Below, one piece after another: positions 6,647 through 17,129 of a stretch of DNA of 42,283 bases. Both the position numbers and the translations under genes were made by a program. The DNA comes from Leptotrichia trevisanii DSM 22070 (GTDB taxonomy: Bacteria > Fusobacteriota > Fusobacteriia > Fusobacteriales > Leptotrichiaceae), in contig NZ_KI519447.1 of NCBI RefSeq assembly GCF_000482505.1, positions 1-42,283 of the forward strand, in the 5' to 3' direction. The notes beneath the pieces are model-generated. The model worked only from the letters and a program-made list of their open reading frames with translations, made no database searches and had not been told where the DNA came from. The first letter of the stretch is position 1, and every line of letters begins with the position of its first letter.

Positions 6647-8020
6647 CTATTTAGGAGTATAAGTCACTCCCTGTTTCTTCAATTTTTCTATAATTTCCTT
6701 AAATTGTGGTAAATACTTTTCATTGGCAACTAACATCTCATCAAGAAGATTTTTAGCTATTTTTCCACTTGTAACTATAGGATTAAGTGTAAAAGCCTGT
6801 AATGCCTTTCCATAATCTCCTGTTACTCCAGCTTCTATTGTAAGAGCTTCCATTGCTTTCATTATTTGAAGGCTTCCCCTTAATGCAATAGGAAATTTTC
6901 CCCAGTTTAAAGGCTCAGGCCCGTGTGAAGTGATTATTGCACTGACTTCTACGGCACAGTCATATTCCACATCTTCTATTGTACCATTATTTTGAGTACT
7001 CACTACCATCATAGTTTTCTTGTCGTTAAATATTGAAGCTATTATTTCGCAGGCAGCATCACTGTAATATGTTCCGCCTCTTTTTGTAAGCTGTTCCGGC
7101 TTATAGTCCAGTTTAGGATCTTTATACAGTTCAAACAGTTCAGCTTCTGTTCTTTTTACTACTTCTGCCCTTGTCTCATGATTTTTAAAGGCTTCCCTTT
7201 CTTCTTCCAGCATCAAGTCTGTCAAGTAATAATATCTGTGATATGAACATGGCAACATTCCTAGATCTTTAATCTGATCATAATTAAAAGGCAAATCAGA
7301 GATATTTTTCATTCCTTCGTGTTTTCCAGCATTTGCAGGATTATAAATTGCTTCTATTACTTCATTAGTCACTTCATTTCCTTTTTTATCCCAGACTCTG
7401 TGCCAGTGGAAGTGATTTATTCCTGCAAACTTTACAAAAAGTTCATTTGAATTTTCAGGCAGTCCGAGAGCTTCATTACATAATTTCACAAATCTTATAG
7501 GTACATTACAAAGCCCCACCGTTTTCTTCCATTTTCCTATTTTTATTGCTGTTTCAGTAATCATTCCCGCCGGATTTGTAAAGTTTATAAGCCATGCATC
7601 AGGACAAAGCTCTTCCATATCTTTTATTATTCCCAGTATAACAGGAATTGTTCTAAATGCTTTGAACATTCCTCCTGCCCCATTTGTTTCCTGTCCTATC
7701 AGTCCATGACTTAGAGGTATCCTTTCATCTCTTATTCTGGCATCCAAAAGGCCTACTCTAAATTGTGTTGTTACAAAATCTGCATTTTTTAAGGCTTCTC
7801 TCCTGTCAAGTGTCAGATTTACTTCCCAGTCAAGTCCTGCAGCTTTAACCATTCTTCTAGCCATAGCTCCTGTTATTTCCAGTTTTTCTTTTCCGTCTTC
7901 TATATCAACAAGCCATATTTCCTTTATTGGAAGCTCATCTTTTCTTTTTATGAATCCTTCTATTAGTTCAGGAGTGTAGCTGGAACCTCCTCCAATAGTA
8001 ACTATTTTTAATTTTTCCAT
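6647..8020 (-). CDS. GH4 6-phospho-beta-glucosidase (CelF/LicH type)
   Basis: A 457-residue cytosolic glycosidase of family GH4, which uses NAD+ and a divalent metal with a redox-elimination mechanism. Visible elements are the Rossmann start IGGGSSYTPE (9-18), the INFTNPAGM segment (145-153), the metal ligand Cys171 in GLCNVP and the ligand His203 in GINHFHWHR. These are the standard GH4 metal ligands (Cys and His), and the length is typical. It cleaves 6-phosphorylated cellobiose or related beta-glucosides delivered by the PTS genes upstream. It sits 50 bases after the second EIIC. It is closer to CelF/LicH than to alpha-specific GH4 enzymes in genomic context; linkage specificity cannot be read with certainty. 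Confidence 0.9.
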   Translation of the reverse strand: MEKLKIVTIGGGSSYTPELIEGFIKRKDELPIKEIWLVDIEDGKEKLEITGAMARRMVKAAGLDWEVNLTLDRREALKNADFVTTQFRVGLLDARIRDERIPLSHGLIGQETNGAGGMFKAFRTIPVILGIIKDMEELCPDAWLINFTNPAGMITETAIKIGKWKKTVGLCNVPIRFVKLCNEALGLPENSNELFVKFAGINHFHWHRVWDKKGNEVTNEVIEAIYNPANAGKHEGMKNISDLPFNYDQIKDLGMLPCSYHRYYYLTDLMLEEEREAFKNHETRAEVVKRTEAELFELYKDPKLDYKPEQLTKRGGTYYSDAACEIIASIFNDKKTMMVVSTQNNGTIEDVEYDCAVEVSAIITSHGPEPLNWGKFPIALRGSLQIMKAMEALTIEAGVTGDYGKALQAFTLNPIVTSGKIAKNLLDEMLVANEKYLPQFKEIIEKLKKQGVTYTPK

Positions 8021-8070
8021 TATTTTTTCTCCTTAATCTCATATTGATTTAATTAATTTATATTTTTAAT

Positions 8071-9375
8071 TTACTCTTTGGCCTCAGATATAGTCTGTTC
8101 CTGCTCATAATTTATCTGATCCTGCTTTTTTATGAAAGGAAAATATCCTAATATTGAAATCAACATTATTACTGCCTGAAGCAGGGCAAGCCTCCATCCA
8201 CCTACTAAAAAACCGCTTATTATAGGTGGCGTTGTCCAAGGTGGATTTACATTTCCCATTAATGGAACAAGTCCTGTTTTCATTGAAATATATGCAACTA
8301 CGGTGGCCACTATAGGAACTCCTATAAAAGGTATAAACAGTATTGGATTCATCACTACTGGAGTACCGAATATTATAGGCTCATTTATATTGAAAATAGC
8401 AGCTCCTATACTCAGTTTCCCCAACTCTTTAAATTGTCTGGATTTTGCAAAAAATAACATATAGACTACTATGCCAATCGTTATTCCTGATCCTGTTATT
8501 ATCTGTAACATCGTTCTGAAATTATATGTAACTATATATCCATTTGCAGTAGTTAGTATTTTCCCTGCATCCAGTATTTCCTGATTTTCTAACATGTTAG
8601 ACATCAAAATTCCGGCCATAATTCCAGAAACTATACTTGCACCATGTACACCAAACCACCATAAGAAAGACATAGCAAAAGCCATAATTATAGCCCCGCC
8701 AAAAGTACTTGTCATCCCCTGTAAAGGAATAGATAGAACTTTATAAATAAAATCTACAAAAGTCGTTTTAAAAATTATATTAAATAAAGCATATAAAATT
8801 ACACTTCCAGTTACTATTACTGTTCCAGGGATTAATCCTACAAATGAGTTTGCAACTCCTGAAGGAACTCCATCAGGCATTTTTATTACAATTTTATTTT
8901 TTATAAACCATGAGTATACTTTTCCTACTATTACTCCTATTATTATTGAAGCAATCATACCTCTTGATCCAAGATAAAGAACTGGAATAACTCCATCAAT
9001 TTTCTCATTATTAGGCAGTATATGAAAATGGTTTATTAAAACTACAAATGCAACTAAACTTAATATCCCTGCATTCAATGCTTCTATTTTTTCGTTTTTT
9101 GCATAGTAATACCCTATTGTAAACACTGAAGCCAATGCCAGTATACTATACGTAGCATTATTTGCCTGTAAAAGATAACTTCTCCAGCCTGTTTTTGTTA
9201 AAAATTCTACAAAGGGGCTGTATGGAAAATTTGCAATCAACAGAAAAATCGAACCTATTATTGTGAGCCCTATTGTCGCTGAAAAACCATCTCTTATAGC
9301 CTGTACTGTTTTTGTGCTAACAAAATCCATTATCTTAGGCAGCATTTTTTCTTCCAGTATATTCTGCAAAGCCAT
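8071..9375 (-). CDS. PTS EIIC, lactose/cellobiose family (second permease)
   Basis: A 434-residue membrane permease of the PTS glucose-superfamily lactose/cellobiose branch. It has about ten hydrophobic helices, the WWFGVHGAS segment in the middle and the substrate-site motif NEPIIFGTPVVMNP in the second half. It has no fused EIIB or EIIA, so it must use the EIIB and EIIA proteins encoded earlier in the operon. The start is the ATG at 9375, with AAGGAG ten bases before it; the GTG three codons upstream overlaps that site. Having two different EIIC genes in one operon suggests two beta-glucoside substrates sharing one phosphate relay. Confidence 0.9.
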   Translation of the reverse strand: MALQNILEEKMLPKIMDFVSTKTVQAIRDGFSATIGLTIIGSIFLLIANFPYSPFVEFLTKTGWRSYLLQANNATYSILALASVFTIGYYYAKNEKIEALNAGILSLVAFVVLINHFHILPNNEKIDGVIPVLYLGSRGMIASIIIGVIVGKVYSWFIKNKIVIKMPDGVPSGVANSFVGLIPGTVIVTGSVILYALFNIIFKTTFVDFIYKVLSIPLQGMTSTFGGAIIMAFAMSFLWWFGVHGASIVSGIMAGILMSNMLENQEILDAGKILTTANGYIVTYNFRTMLQIITGSGITIGIVVYMLFFAKSRQFKELGKLSIGAAIFNINEPIIFGTPVVMNPILFIPFIGVPIVATVVAYISMKTGLVPLMGNVNPPWTTPPIISGFLVGGWRLALLQAVIMLISILGYFPFIKKQDQINYEQEQTISEAKE

Positions 9376-9451
9376 TATAATCACACTCCTTGTAATATAA
9401 TATTTTTTATAACTTTATTTTTTGTTCTATATGATATTATTTTTAAATATT

Positions 9452-10936
<1,485 letters not shown>

Positions 10937-11010
10937 CTAGATTTTTTATATAATTTTTATATGATTTCATCTATACTTTCAGATTTTTTTATTTTCGATA
11001 AAAAACTTCC

Positions 11011-12309
11011 TTAAGCAACTGTTGCTTCCTTTTTCTCTGTTTCCTTGTTTGAAAACAGTACAAAAGGTATCCAGCACAAAGTACATACAAAAAATATAAG
11101 TAACTGTATTACTACACCCTGCCATCCATGAGATATAAATGGACTTATTATTATAGGTACTCCGAATGGAACTTCTACCACATTTGGTACCAAAAATCCA
11201 ATTTTTGTGGCAAACAATGCTATCCCTGCTCCTATTGCTGAATTAAATATAAACGGTATTGCAAAAGTCGGATTTAACACAAGAGGCAGTCCAAAAACTA
11301 CAGGTTCATTTATACTGCATATTCCGGGTAAAAGTCCTAATTTTGCTATCATTCTGTGTTCCTCTCTTTTTGAAAACAAGAATATTGCTATAAGTAATGA
11401 TAATGTGACTCCTGCTCCTCCAGGCACTATAAAGTTCATCCAGAATGACATTGTAAATGCTTCATGTGGTACTTTCCCTACTTCCACCGCTGCAATATTT
11501 GCTGCCAATGCAGTCACAAACAAAGGATTTCTGAGAGGTGTAATAACAAGTCCACCATGAATTCCAAGAAACCAGAATATTTGTCCTGCTATTACTAAAG
11601 CCAATATCCCTAATGGACTTTTCAGTGCTATTTCAAGAGGTGTCTGAACTATGGCATAAATAAATTCATTTAGATATTGCCCTGTCACTGTTTTAAACAC
11701 ATTTCCAAAAATCGCCGTTCCTAAGACTATTATTAATATTGGAATTAATGTGTTAAAAGAAGTTGCTATTCCAGCAGGTACTGATGGAGGCATTTTTATT
11801 TTTATGGCTTCAATTTTTATGAGTACTCTAAATAATTCAGCTACAATTATTGCCATAAGCATCCCTATAAATAATCCTTGAGCACCAAGAGCTGTAGCTG
11901 ATACAGCTCCAATCTTTTTTGTTTCTTCACCCACTACAGCTGTAAGAGACTGAGGAACAACTGATATATAGGCCAATGCCGCTACAATTCCCGTCAAATG
12001 TTCAGGAGTCTTATTTGATCTTGCAAGTTGCATTGCTATAAGAAATACTATTGGAACAGTCATAAAAGTCATTGTTGCAAAATTTATTGCTGAAAATGCT
12101 CCTGATAAACTTTCTAATGCAGGTATCCACTGTGCAAGTCCTGTTTTTGGACTAGAAATTAGAGCAGAAAACAATGTTCCAAAAGATCCCACTATAATAA
12201 AAGGCATATATGCTGTAAAAGCATTTTTTATTGCTTGTAAATATCTATTATCATCTATTTTTTCTGCAACTGTCATTAGTATATCTTCCAGTTTTTCCTT
12301 TAGTGCCAT
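11011..12309 (-). CDS. PTS EIIC, lactose/cellobiose family (first permease)
   Basis: A 432-residue membrane permease of the same family as the 8071-9375 gene. It has FLGIHGG in the middle and NEPVVFGLPLVLNP in the second half. The two share only family-level similarity, so they are not a recent duplication. The start is set at the ATG at 12309, nine bases after AGGAGG. An in-frame ATG at 12315 overlaps the preceding stop as ATGA but is too close to the ribosome site. Tight spacing to EIIB indicates translational coupling. It is the cognate permease for the adjacent EIIA and EIIB. Confidence 0.9.
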   Translation of the reverse strand: MALKEKLEDILMTVAEKIDDNRYLQAIKNAFTAYMPFIIVGSFGTLFSALISSPKTGLAQWIPALESLSGAFSAINFATMTFMTVPIVFLIAMQLARSNKTPEHLTGIVAALAYISVVPQSLTAVVGEETKKIGAVSATALGAQGLFIGMLMAIIVAELFRVLIKIEAIKIKMPPSVPAGIATSFNTLIPILIIVLGTAIFGNVFKTVTGQYLNEFIYAIVQTPLEIALKSPLGILALVIAGQIFWFLGIHGGLVITPLRNPLFVTALAANIAAVEVGKVPHEAFTMSFWMNFIVPGGAGVTLSLLIAIFLFSKREEHRMIAKLGLLPGICSINEPVVFGLPLVLNPTFAIPFIFNSAIGAGIALFATKIGFLVPNVVEVPFGVPIIISPFISHGWQGVVIQLLIFFVCTLCWIPFVLFSNKETEKKEATVA

Positions 12310-12311
12310 AA

Positions 12312-12617
12312 TCATTTCCCTCCTGCCAGCTCTTCAGCCTGTTTTAATACTGCAGCTCCATCACACCTACCATATGCCATTGGATCTATTATTCCAACAG
12401 GAACATTATCTCCAACTATTTTTTTTACTTTTCTTAAAATATGTCTAACTTGAGGCCCTAACAGCAGTACGTCAAAATTTCCAATTTCTTCTGCTATCTG
12501 TCCCTGCTCAACTGCCCATATTTTATAATCTTTCCCCTGTTCCTTCGCACTTTCTTCCATTCTTGATACTACCAGACTTGTAGACATTCCTGCTGTACAT
12601 GCTAACATTATTCTCAT
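12312..12617 (-). CDS. PTS EIIB, lactose/cellobiose family
   Basis: A 101-residue cytosolic phosphocarrier. The phosphorylated cysteine is Cys7 in the P-loop-like ACTAGMSTS, typical of CelA/LicB EIIB proteins, and LLGPQVRH is the usual mid-domain strand. It takes phosphate from EIIA (12692-13030) and gives it to the sugar bound in EIIC. The start is the ATG at 12617 (AAGGAG nine bases upstream); the ATG at 12626 overlaps that site. Length is normal for the family. Confidence 0.92.
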   Translation of the reverse strand: MRIMLACTAGMSTSLVVSRMEESAKEQGKDYKIWAVEQGQIAEEIGNFDVLLLGPQVRHILRKVKKIVGDNVPVGIIDPMAYGRCDGAAVLKQAEELAGGK

Positions 12618-12691
12618 ATAAATCATCTCCTTATTTTTATTTTAATATAATCTTTTTATTTCCAATCTTAATTCACATAATATCTGCAAAA

Positions 12692-13030
12692 TTAATTCTT
12701 TTCTATTTTATCTTTTAATTCCTTTATCATTTTATAAAGCTGCAGGAACTCTTCAGCATTATCTCTTGCAGTTATCGCCATAGACAGATGATCCTGCGAA
12801 TGAACAAGAATTATGTTTACATCAACTCCATCCCCGTTACTTTCCCGCTGTATAAGTTCAGTCTGTACATGATGAGCCTCCCTCATCTCCTTATCAGCCT
12901 CCACTAAAAGTCTTTCAGCCTCTTCAAAATCAAATTCCCTCGCCGCTTCTATAGCCATCATTGATGAAGATTTAGAATTTCCTGCATTCATTATTACCTG
13001 AAATGCTATTTCGTATTTTTCATCATTCAT
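12692..13030 (-). CDS. PTS EIIA, lactose/cellobiose family
   Basis: A 112-residue all-helical trimeric phosphocarrier of the CelC/LicA/LacF family. The active histidine is His77 in LVHSQDHL and the metal-binding aspartate at the trimer axis is Asp80. The N-terminal AGNSKSSSMMAI helix is also typical. It accepts phosphate from HPr and passes it to EIIB. The start codon overlaps the end of the regulator gene by eight bases, with the ribosome site AAAGGAG inside that gene, so the two are translationally coupled. Confidence 0.93.
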   Translation of the reverse strand: MNDEKYEIAFQVIMNAGNSKSSSMMAIEAAREFDFEEAERLLVEADKEMREAHHVQTELIQRESNGDGVDVNIILVHSQDHLSMAITARDNAEEFLQLYKMIKELKDKIEKN

Positions 13031-15005
13031 CTCTTTCTCCTTTCATTTTTTCTTCTATATTTTTCAACATGTTTATAAGCTCATTATAGTCTCCTGTTTT
13101 TATCAGTTTTTCTATATTCTTTTTATTTAACAGAAATTTTGCAGTTATCTTATAGAAATACTTTAATTTCTTATCCTTTTTTTTCGAAACAGAAACTAAA
13201 AATATTACCTGAACTTCCTTTTTCTCCCATATAATCGGCTTTTTAAGTATTCCCACACATACAAATGTTTCCTCTGTAAGTGTCCTATCAGTATGAGGCA
13301 TCGCTATTTTATTTCCAAATTCCGTTATTCCAAGTTTTTCCCTTTTTTTTACTGAAGACAGAAAGTTTTTGGGTATCTTTCTATATTTTTTTATGTGATT
13401 TACCATATATTCCAGAATTTTTTCCTTCGATTCCAAATCTATATCTTTTAAAAATAAATTTTCATCATAATATTTTAAGACATCCTCATCTTCCTCCAGA
13501 GTAAATATTTTCTTTATTTCCCTGATATTGCTCTCTTCCAGAAAATAATCCACTTCCTGAATAGGAACAGGAATTTTTATATTTATAGGTACCGTTGTAA
13601 GAACAAAGTCTATCTTACTGAAATCCATACTTTCCAGATCATATACACTGCAGGTTATCAGTTCTTTCAGATATTCTCCAAAGGCTTCCCTGTATGTATA
13701 GGCCAGAAGCTCTGCACTTCCTTTTCCTGATGAACAAACAAGAAGAACTGTTTTTCTATTTATATCCTTTTTCTGTCTTTCAATGGCCAGTGCCAGATTT
13801 ATTGCTATATATCCTATTTCATCTTCTGACAGTTTTTTATTATAGTATTTATAAAATACTGTACTTGCATACTTTGCCATTGTATAGGCCAGACTGAATC
13901 TTTCCTTTATTTTATCAAGCATCGGATTTTTCATTTTCATATCAAATTTCATTCTTATTCTCAAAGGCATTAAATGCTGGGCAAGAGCCATACGTAATTC
14001 CAAATCTTTAGTAAAATCAAAATTAAAGGCTTCGTATATTTTCTTCAGCATTTCATTTACTATATTGCTTATTTCCTGTTCTATAATGAAATTTTTCTCA
14101 TCAATCTTACTTCCTTTAAATAATTTTTTCCCTGCAAGATGAATTGCCATATATCCTACTTCTGAATCGGGAAATTTTATGTTAAATATTTTTTCCAGAT
14201 TATGTGTACATTTTTCTGCTATTTGAAATTCTTTTTCACTTATATATTCTCTCAACTTTTTTTCCTCAACAGGAACATAACAGTTTTCTTTTATCCTTTT
14301 TAAAGCTATCTGAATATGTATAATTAAATTTTGAAAAGCTACATCTGATATATTAAATTTTTCTTTTTTTAATGTGTCCATTATTACTACTGCTATTTTT
14401 TTGAGTTCATTTTCATTTATTAAGTTCATATTTCCATTGGTTTTCATTTCTATGTAGTTTGCTATACAAAGACGGAAATCAAATTCTTCTCCTTCAGCTT
14501 TTATACCATAATAAGGTTTTCTTTTAAGTTCTATATTATAGCTACTAAATATCTTTTCCACCTCTTTTAAATCTTTAGACAATGTTTTAGGAGAAGTAAA
14601 AAGCATTTCACTTAATTTTTCCACCTTTATGTAGTTATCTGTGTTTATTAAATATTCTATAATATACTGTATTCTTTTTTCCGATGTATCAGGAAGAACC
14701 TTTCTCTTATTTGTTAAATCTAACTTTGAAAACAGTTCCCCATTAGTAATCTTTAGTATATATCCATATCCTGATTTAGAAACTATCTCACCTCCTGATT
14801 TAGTAAGCAAGTTATTCAAATCTTTTATTGTTGTTCTTACAGTTTTGCTACTAATATTCAGCTTTTTTGCCAGTTCTTCAGCAGTTATATATTTTTTTGC
14901 AGAAATTGATTTTAATAATATTTTTATACGATTATTCAAACTGACATCCCTCTTTTCTTTATCAATTTGATGTTGTAATATTTCTTTTGTATAATAATTT
15001 CTCAT
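13023..15005 (-). CDS. PRD-domain transcriptional activator, LicR-like
   Basis: A 660-residue multidomain PTS-controlled activator. Domains in order: HTH_11 (about 25-80), a second HTH (about 112-165), PRD1 (about 190-295, His230 and His289), PRD2 (about 305-412, His344), an EIIB-like domain (418-490, Cys424 in LLVCSSGKGS) and an EIIA domain (520-655, His571 in AMPHTD). This is the plan of Bacillus LicR, which activates licBCAH; the downstream genes match that operon's content. PRD2 has Asn403 where a second phospho-histidine is usual, so one regulatory site may be lost. The ATG at 15005 has a poor ribosome site. A TTG at 14939, preceded by AGAGGG, is an alternative that keeps the whole HTH. 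It leads the operon. Confidence 0.87.
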   Translation of the reverse strand: MRNYYTKEILQHQIDKEKRDVSLNNRIKILLKSISAKKYITAEELAKKLNISSKTVRTTIKDLNNLLTKSGGEIVSKSGYGYILKITNGELFSKLDLTNKRKVLPDTSEKRIQYIIEYLINTDNYIKVEKLSEMLFTSPKTLSKDLKEVEKIFSSYNIELKRKPYYGIKAEGEEFDFRLCIANYIEMKTNGNMNLINENELKKIAVVIMDTLKKEKFNISDVAFQNLIIHIQIALKRIKENCYVPVEEKKLREYISEKEFQIAEKCTHNLEKIFNIKFPDSEVGYMAIHLAGKKLFKGSKIDEKNFIIEQEISNIVNEMLKKIYEAFNFDFTKDLELRMALAQHLMPLRIRMKFDMKMKNPMLDKIKERFSLAYTMAKYASTVFYKYYNKKLSEDEIGYIAINLALAIERQKKDINRKTVLLVCSSGKGSAELLAYTYREAFGEYLKELITCSVYDLESMDFSKIDFVLTTVPINIKIPVPIQEVDYFLEESNIREIKKIFTLEEDEDVLKYYDENLFLKDIDLESKEKILEYMVNHIKKYRKIPKNFLSSVKKREKLGITEFGNKIAMPHTDRTLTEETFVCVGILKKPIIWEKKEVQVIFLVSVSKKKDKKLKYFYKITAKFLLNKKNIEKLIKTGDYNELINMLKNIEEKMKGERDE

Positions 15006-15021
15006 ATCTTTATCTATAATA

Positions 15022-15050
15022 AGTATATCTTGAATTTAAAAAAACATCAA
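15022..15050 (-). promoter_or_regulatory. Promoter of the beta-glucoside operon
   Basis: On the minus strand, TTGATG (15050-15045), exactly 17 bases, and TATACT (15027-15022). Transcription would start about 10 bases before the annotated ATG, which leaves little leader and is one reason to consider the TTG start at 14939 for the regulator. Confidence 0.7.
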
Positions 15051-15079
15051 TTACCACTTTTTCTACTTCAATGTGGTAA
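15051..15079. promoter_or_regulatory. Inverted repeat abutting the -35 box, candidate LicR-type operator
   Basis: A perfect 7-bp inverted repeat, TTACCAC (15051-15057) and GTGGTAA (15073-15079), with a 15-base spacer, immediately upstream of the operon's -35 box. That is the usual place for an activator site. The adjacent PRD regulator is the natural candidate to bind it; this is inferred from position and symmetry. Confidence 0.6.
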
Positions 15080-15097
15080 CTAAGGTCATTTATAATT

Positions 15098-15115
15098 AAT
15101 GAAAATCTTTTCGTT
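15098..15115. repeat. Copy 1 of the 18-bp palindrome AACGAAAANNTTTTCGTT
   Basis: AATGAAAA-TC-TTTTCGTT, one arm mismatch from perfect symmetry. It is followed by TCATTTTTT, a shortened form of the sequence that follows the other two copies (18257-18274 and 19684-19701). It lies about 93 bases upstream of the LicR-like gene start and just beyond the terminator of the AraC remnant. Confidence 0.55.
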
Positions 15116-15126
15116 TCATTTTTTAG

Positions 15127-15156
15127 CAAAAAAAAACGTCAAATTTCTGACGCATT
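15127..15156 (-). terminator. Terminator after the AraC pseudogene
   Basis: On the minus strand, CGTCA pairs with TGACG (15052-end arm at 15048-15052 region is not used; the arms are 15152-15148 and 15041-15037 read as 15141-15137) and is followed by a run of nine T. In plain terms the stem is built from 15137-15141 and 15148-15152. It matches in position the terminator of the intact AraC gene at 19769-19796. Confidence 0.65.
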
Positions 15157-15580
15157 TTAATATTTATCCTTTTCTTTCTGATACTGCGATACTGTTTTTC
15201 AAGTCCATTTTTTGAATGCCCGATAAAAAGATGGAATTTCTGTATATCCGACTAGATAGACGATTTCTTCTATTGAAAGTTCATTTGATTCTAAATAATT
15301 GAAAGTCATTATTTTCTGAACATCTTTGACTAATTGATTAAAACTTGTATTTTCAGCCGACAAATTTCTTTGAAGAGTCCTTCCACTTATGCCAAATCCT
15401 TCGGCTATATTTTCCAGTTCAAAACGTCCGCCTTGTAACATTTACTGGAGATATTTCCTTACCAATTCCTTTATTCAATAAATTTATCAACATAAGCTGT
15501 TCATTCAAAACTGCAAAACGTGGCAATTCCTTTTTCCTTTGTTCAAAAAAATATTGTATTTGAACAATTTCTTCAAACTC
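15157..15580 (-). pseudogene. AraC-family regulator, decayed copy of 19804-20781
   Basis: The C-terminal HTH part (ISGRTLQRN, then MTFNYLE and VGYTE segments) aligns closely with the intact AraC regulator. The copy differs in three ways: a TGA replaces the glycine codon after FKKWT; about 235 bases corresponding to 20076-20309 of the intact gene are missing, with a frame change at the junction near 15440; and the N-terminal half is lost where the remnant joins the SDR fragment near 15580. Parts of the middle (15440-15575) still match 20312-20460 base for base over long stretches. It cannot make a working regulator. Confidence 0.85.
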
Positions 15581-15762
15581 TTAATACTATCTTCATCAGT
15601 CACATCCAAATATATCGGCTTGACTCCAAATTGCTTCAAATCCTCCATTTTTTCAGTTCTTCTAGCCGCACCATAAACTACATGCCCCTCTTTTGCCAAA
15701 CTGTCCGCTGTCTAATATTCAATTCCGCCACTTGCTCCTGTCAATAAAATTACTTTTTTCAT
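15581..15762 (-). pseudogene. SDR oxidoreductase, 5' fragment of a decayed copy
   Basis: It encodes the first ~60 residues of a short-chain dehydrogenase (TGASGGI nucleotide-binding loop, GHVVYGAARRTEKM, LDVTDEDSIKS) and aligns with 21530-21711. A TAG stop replaces codon 17, and the rest of the gene is deleted up to the AraC remnant. It keeps glycine at codon 46, where the sister copy has TGA, so the two copies carry different inactivating mutations. Confidence 0.85.
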
Positions 15763-15796
15763 ATTTTTAATTTTTCCTCTCTTTTCCTCATCATTT

Positions 15797-16218
15797 TTAA
15801 ATTTTTATTTTTGTATTCTTCCTTTCAAGTAATTTTTCAACTCCCTTGTCAAAAAAAGTCCTGAACAGTTTCTTCATTCCCACAGGAGAACATCCTCCAC
15901 GAATATATCCTGTTTCCTTCTCCAGCTCTGATAATGGCAATAAATCAATATTTTTCTCTTCACAATCCTTCGCCACTTTCTTCAAATCCAGGTGAGCCTC
16001 TCCATGAATCACACAAACATACAAATTCTTACTTTTTCCCTTTAACACAATAGTCTTGAAAACTCTATCTACCAATTCAGGCAACTTTTTTCAGCAACAC
16101 CAAGCCCTCTGCTTTTATCTTCGCTCAACTCATAAGTATGAATAATGTGTGGAATCTTTTGTTTATCCAGCTGTCTTAATGCATTCGTTTTTGTAATTTT
16201 TTCTTTCTTATGTTTCAT
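15797..16218 (-). pseudogene. YbaK/EbsC-type deacylase, decayed copy of 21916-22416
   Basis: Residues match the intact gene over FKTIVLKGKSKNLYVCVIHG and YIRGGCSPVGMKKLF. A two-base insertion near 16085-16095 shifts the frame after the N-terminal 45 codons, and the last ~45 codons are lost. The deletion junction sits on AATTTTTC (15831-15838), a sequence present at both deletion ends in the intact copy. A 95-codon ORF beginning at 16084 remains open but lacks a ribosome site. Confidence 0.85.
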
Positions 16219-16258
16219 ATTTCATTACCCCCATACTCGATTTTTTGTTATTTTTAGT

Positions 16259-16540
16259 AGTCTAGACTGCCATTACCTAATTTGAAGTAACCCTATCTTT
16301 CGTAGAATGTTTAGCATAACCCTAGTTCATGCTCAATTTTAGCTTCAAGCATAGTCTGAATAGTAACCAAAAGCGTATCCTTAATATCATTAGTATCCTT
16401 AAATACCGTAATTCTCAATTAATGTTTTAAAAATTTCGTTTTCAATTTTCTTTTTAACCATAACAAAAACCTCCAAATACTATATAGTTATTTTACCATA
16501 TATTATTTAGAGGTTTACACAAAATTTATTACACACCCTC
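16259..16540 (-). mobile_element. Remnant of an IS256-type insertion sequence
   Basis: From the ATG at 16461 on the minus strand, in broken frames, the sequence encodes FKTLIENYGI, DTNDIKDTL and TMLEAKIEHELG, which resemble the N-terminus of IS256 (mutator-type) transposases. A frameshift follows codon 20 and two stops come later; the rest of the transposase is gone. AAACCTCC ahead of the ATG and GTGTAATAAATTTTGTG near 16538 look like the IS leader and end. It interrupts the sequence that matches the promoter of the intact ybaK copy. Confidence 0.6.
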
Positions 16541-16555
16541 ACTTTTATTCTAAAC

Positions 16556-17062
16556 TTACAACCTGTTTCCTAAAAAATTCAATTTAAATCTCCTAATCTC
16601 TTGATCTGCTTCTTTCATCTTCCGATTATTTTCATGAATTTTTCCATTTTCATCCACATATCTTACAATTTTTCCATTAGAATCAAAATAATATCTTGTT
16701 TCATAAATTCCAAGAACTTTAGGATTATCTGTCCATATAACATGTTCTGTAGATGTTAATTTACTATATATAAAGTAAACTCTATTATTTTTAATATAAT
16801 ATTCCCTGTATTCATTTCCTGTTTCAAAATAAAGGTGACTCACTATTTTTTTTAGTATATTCCCTTTATAGTAATAGCTGACTTCTCCTACAGGTCCATC
16901 GTCTACTTCTTCTTTTCGTACTACCAATTTCTCTTTATCTGTTCTATCCTTTTCATTCCTTATTTCCTGTACTACGGAATTTACCTTAGCTGCTGCATTC
17001 ACAGCAATATTACATGAAAAAAGACATAACATAAGCAATACAAAATTCATTATTTTTTTCAT
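16556..17062 (-). CDS. Exported protein of unknown function
   Basis: A 168-residue protein with an N-terminal signal sequence. MKKIMNFVLLMLCLFSC could be read as a lipoprotein signal (LFSC lipobox, Cys17), but an AAA signal-peptidase I site follows a few residues later, so the maturation route is unclear. The body is rich in Tyr and charged residues, with short strand-like segments (EVSYYYKG, RYYFDSNGKIVRYVDENGK) that recall MORN-like repeats. I do not recognise the family. AAGGAG lies ten bases before the ATG. It ends only 16 bases from the IS256 remnant and is preceded by the broken Gfo/Idh/MocA gene. Confidence 0.65.
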   Translation of the reverse strand: MKKIMNFVLLMLCLFSCNIAVNAAAKVNSVVQEIRNEKDRTDKEKLVVRKEEVDDGPVGEVSYYYKGNILKKIVSHLYFETGNEYREYYIKNNRVYFIYSKLTSTEHVIWTDNPKVLGIYETRYYFDSNGKIVRYVDENGKIHENNRKMKEADQEIRRFKLNFLGNRL

Positions 17063-17129
17063 AACAGAACATCTCCTTTTTATTTAAATATTGAACATCA
17101 TCAACCAATTTACAATTACCTTTTATTCG

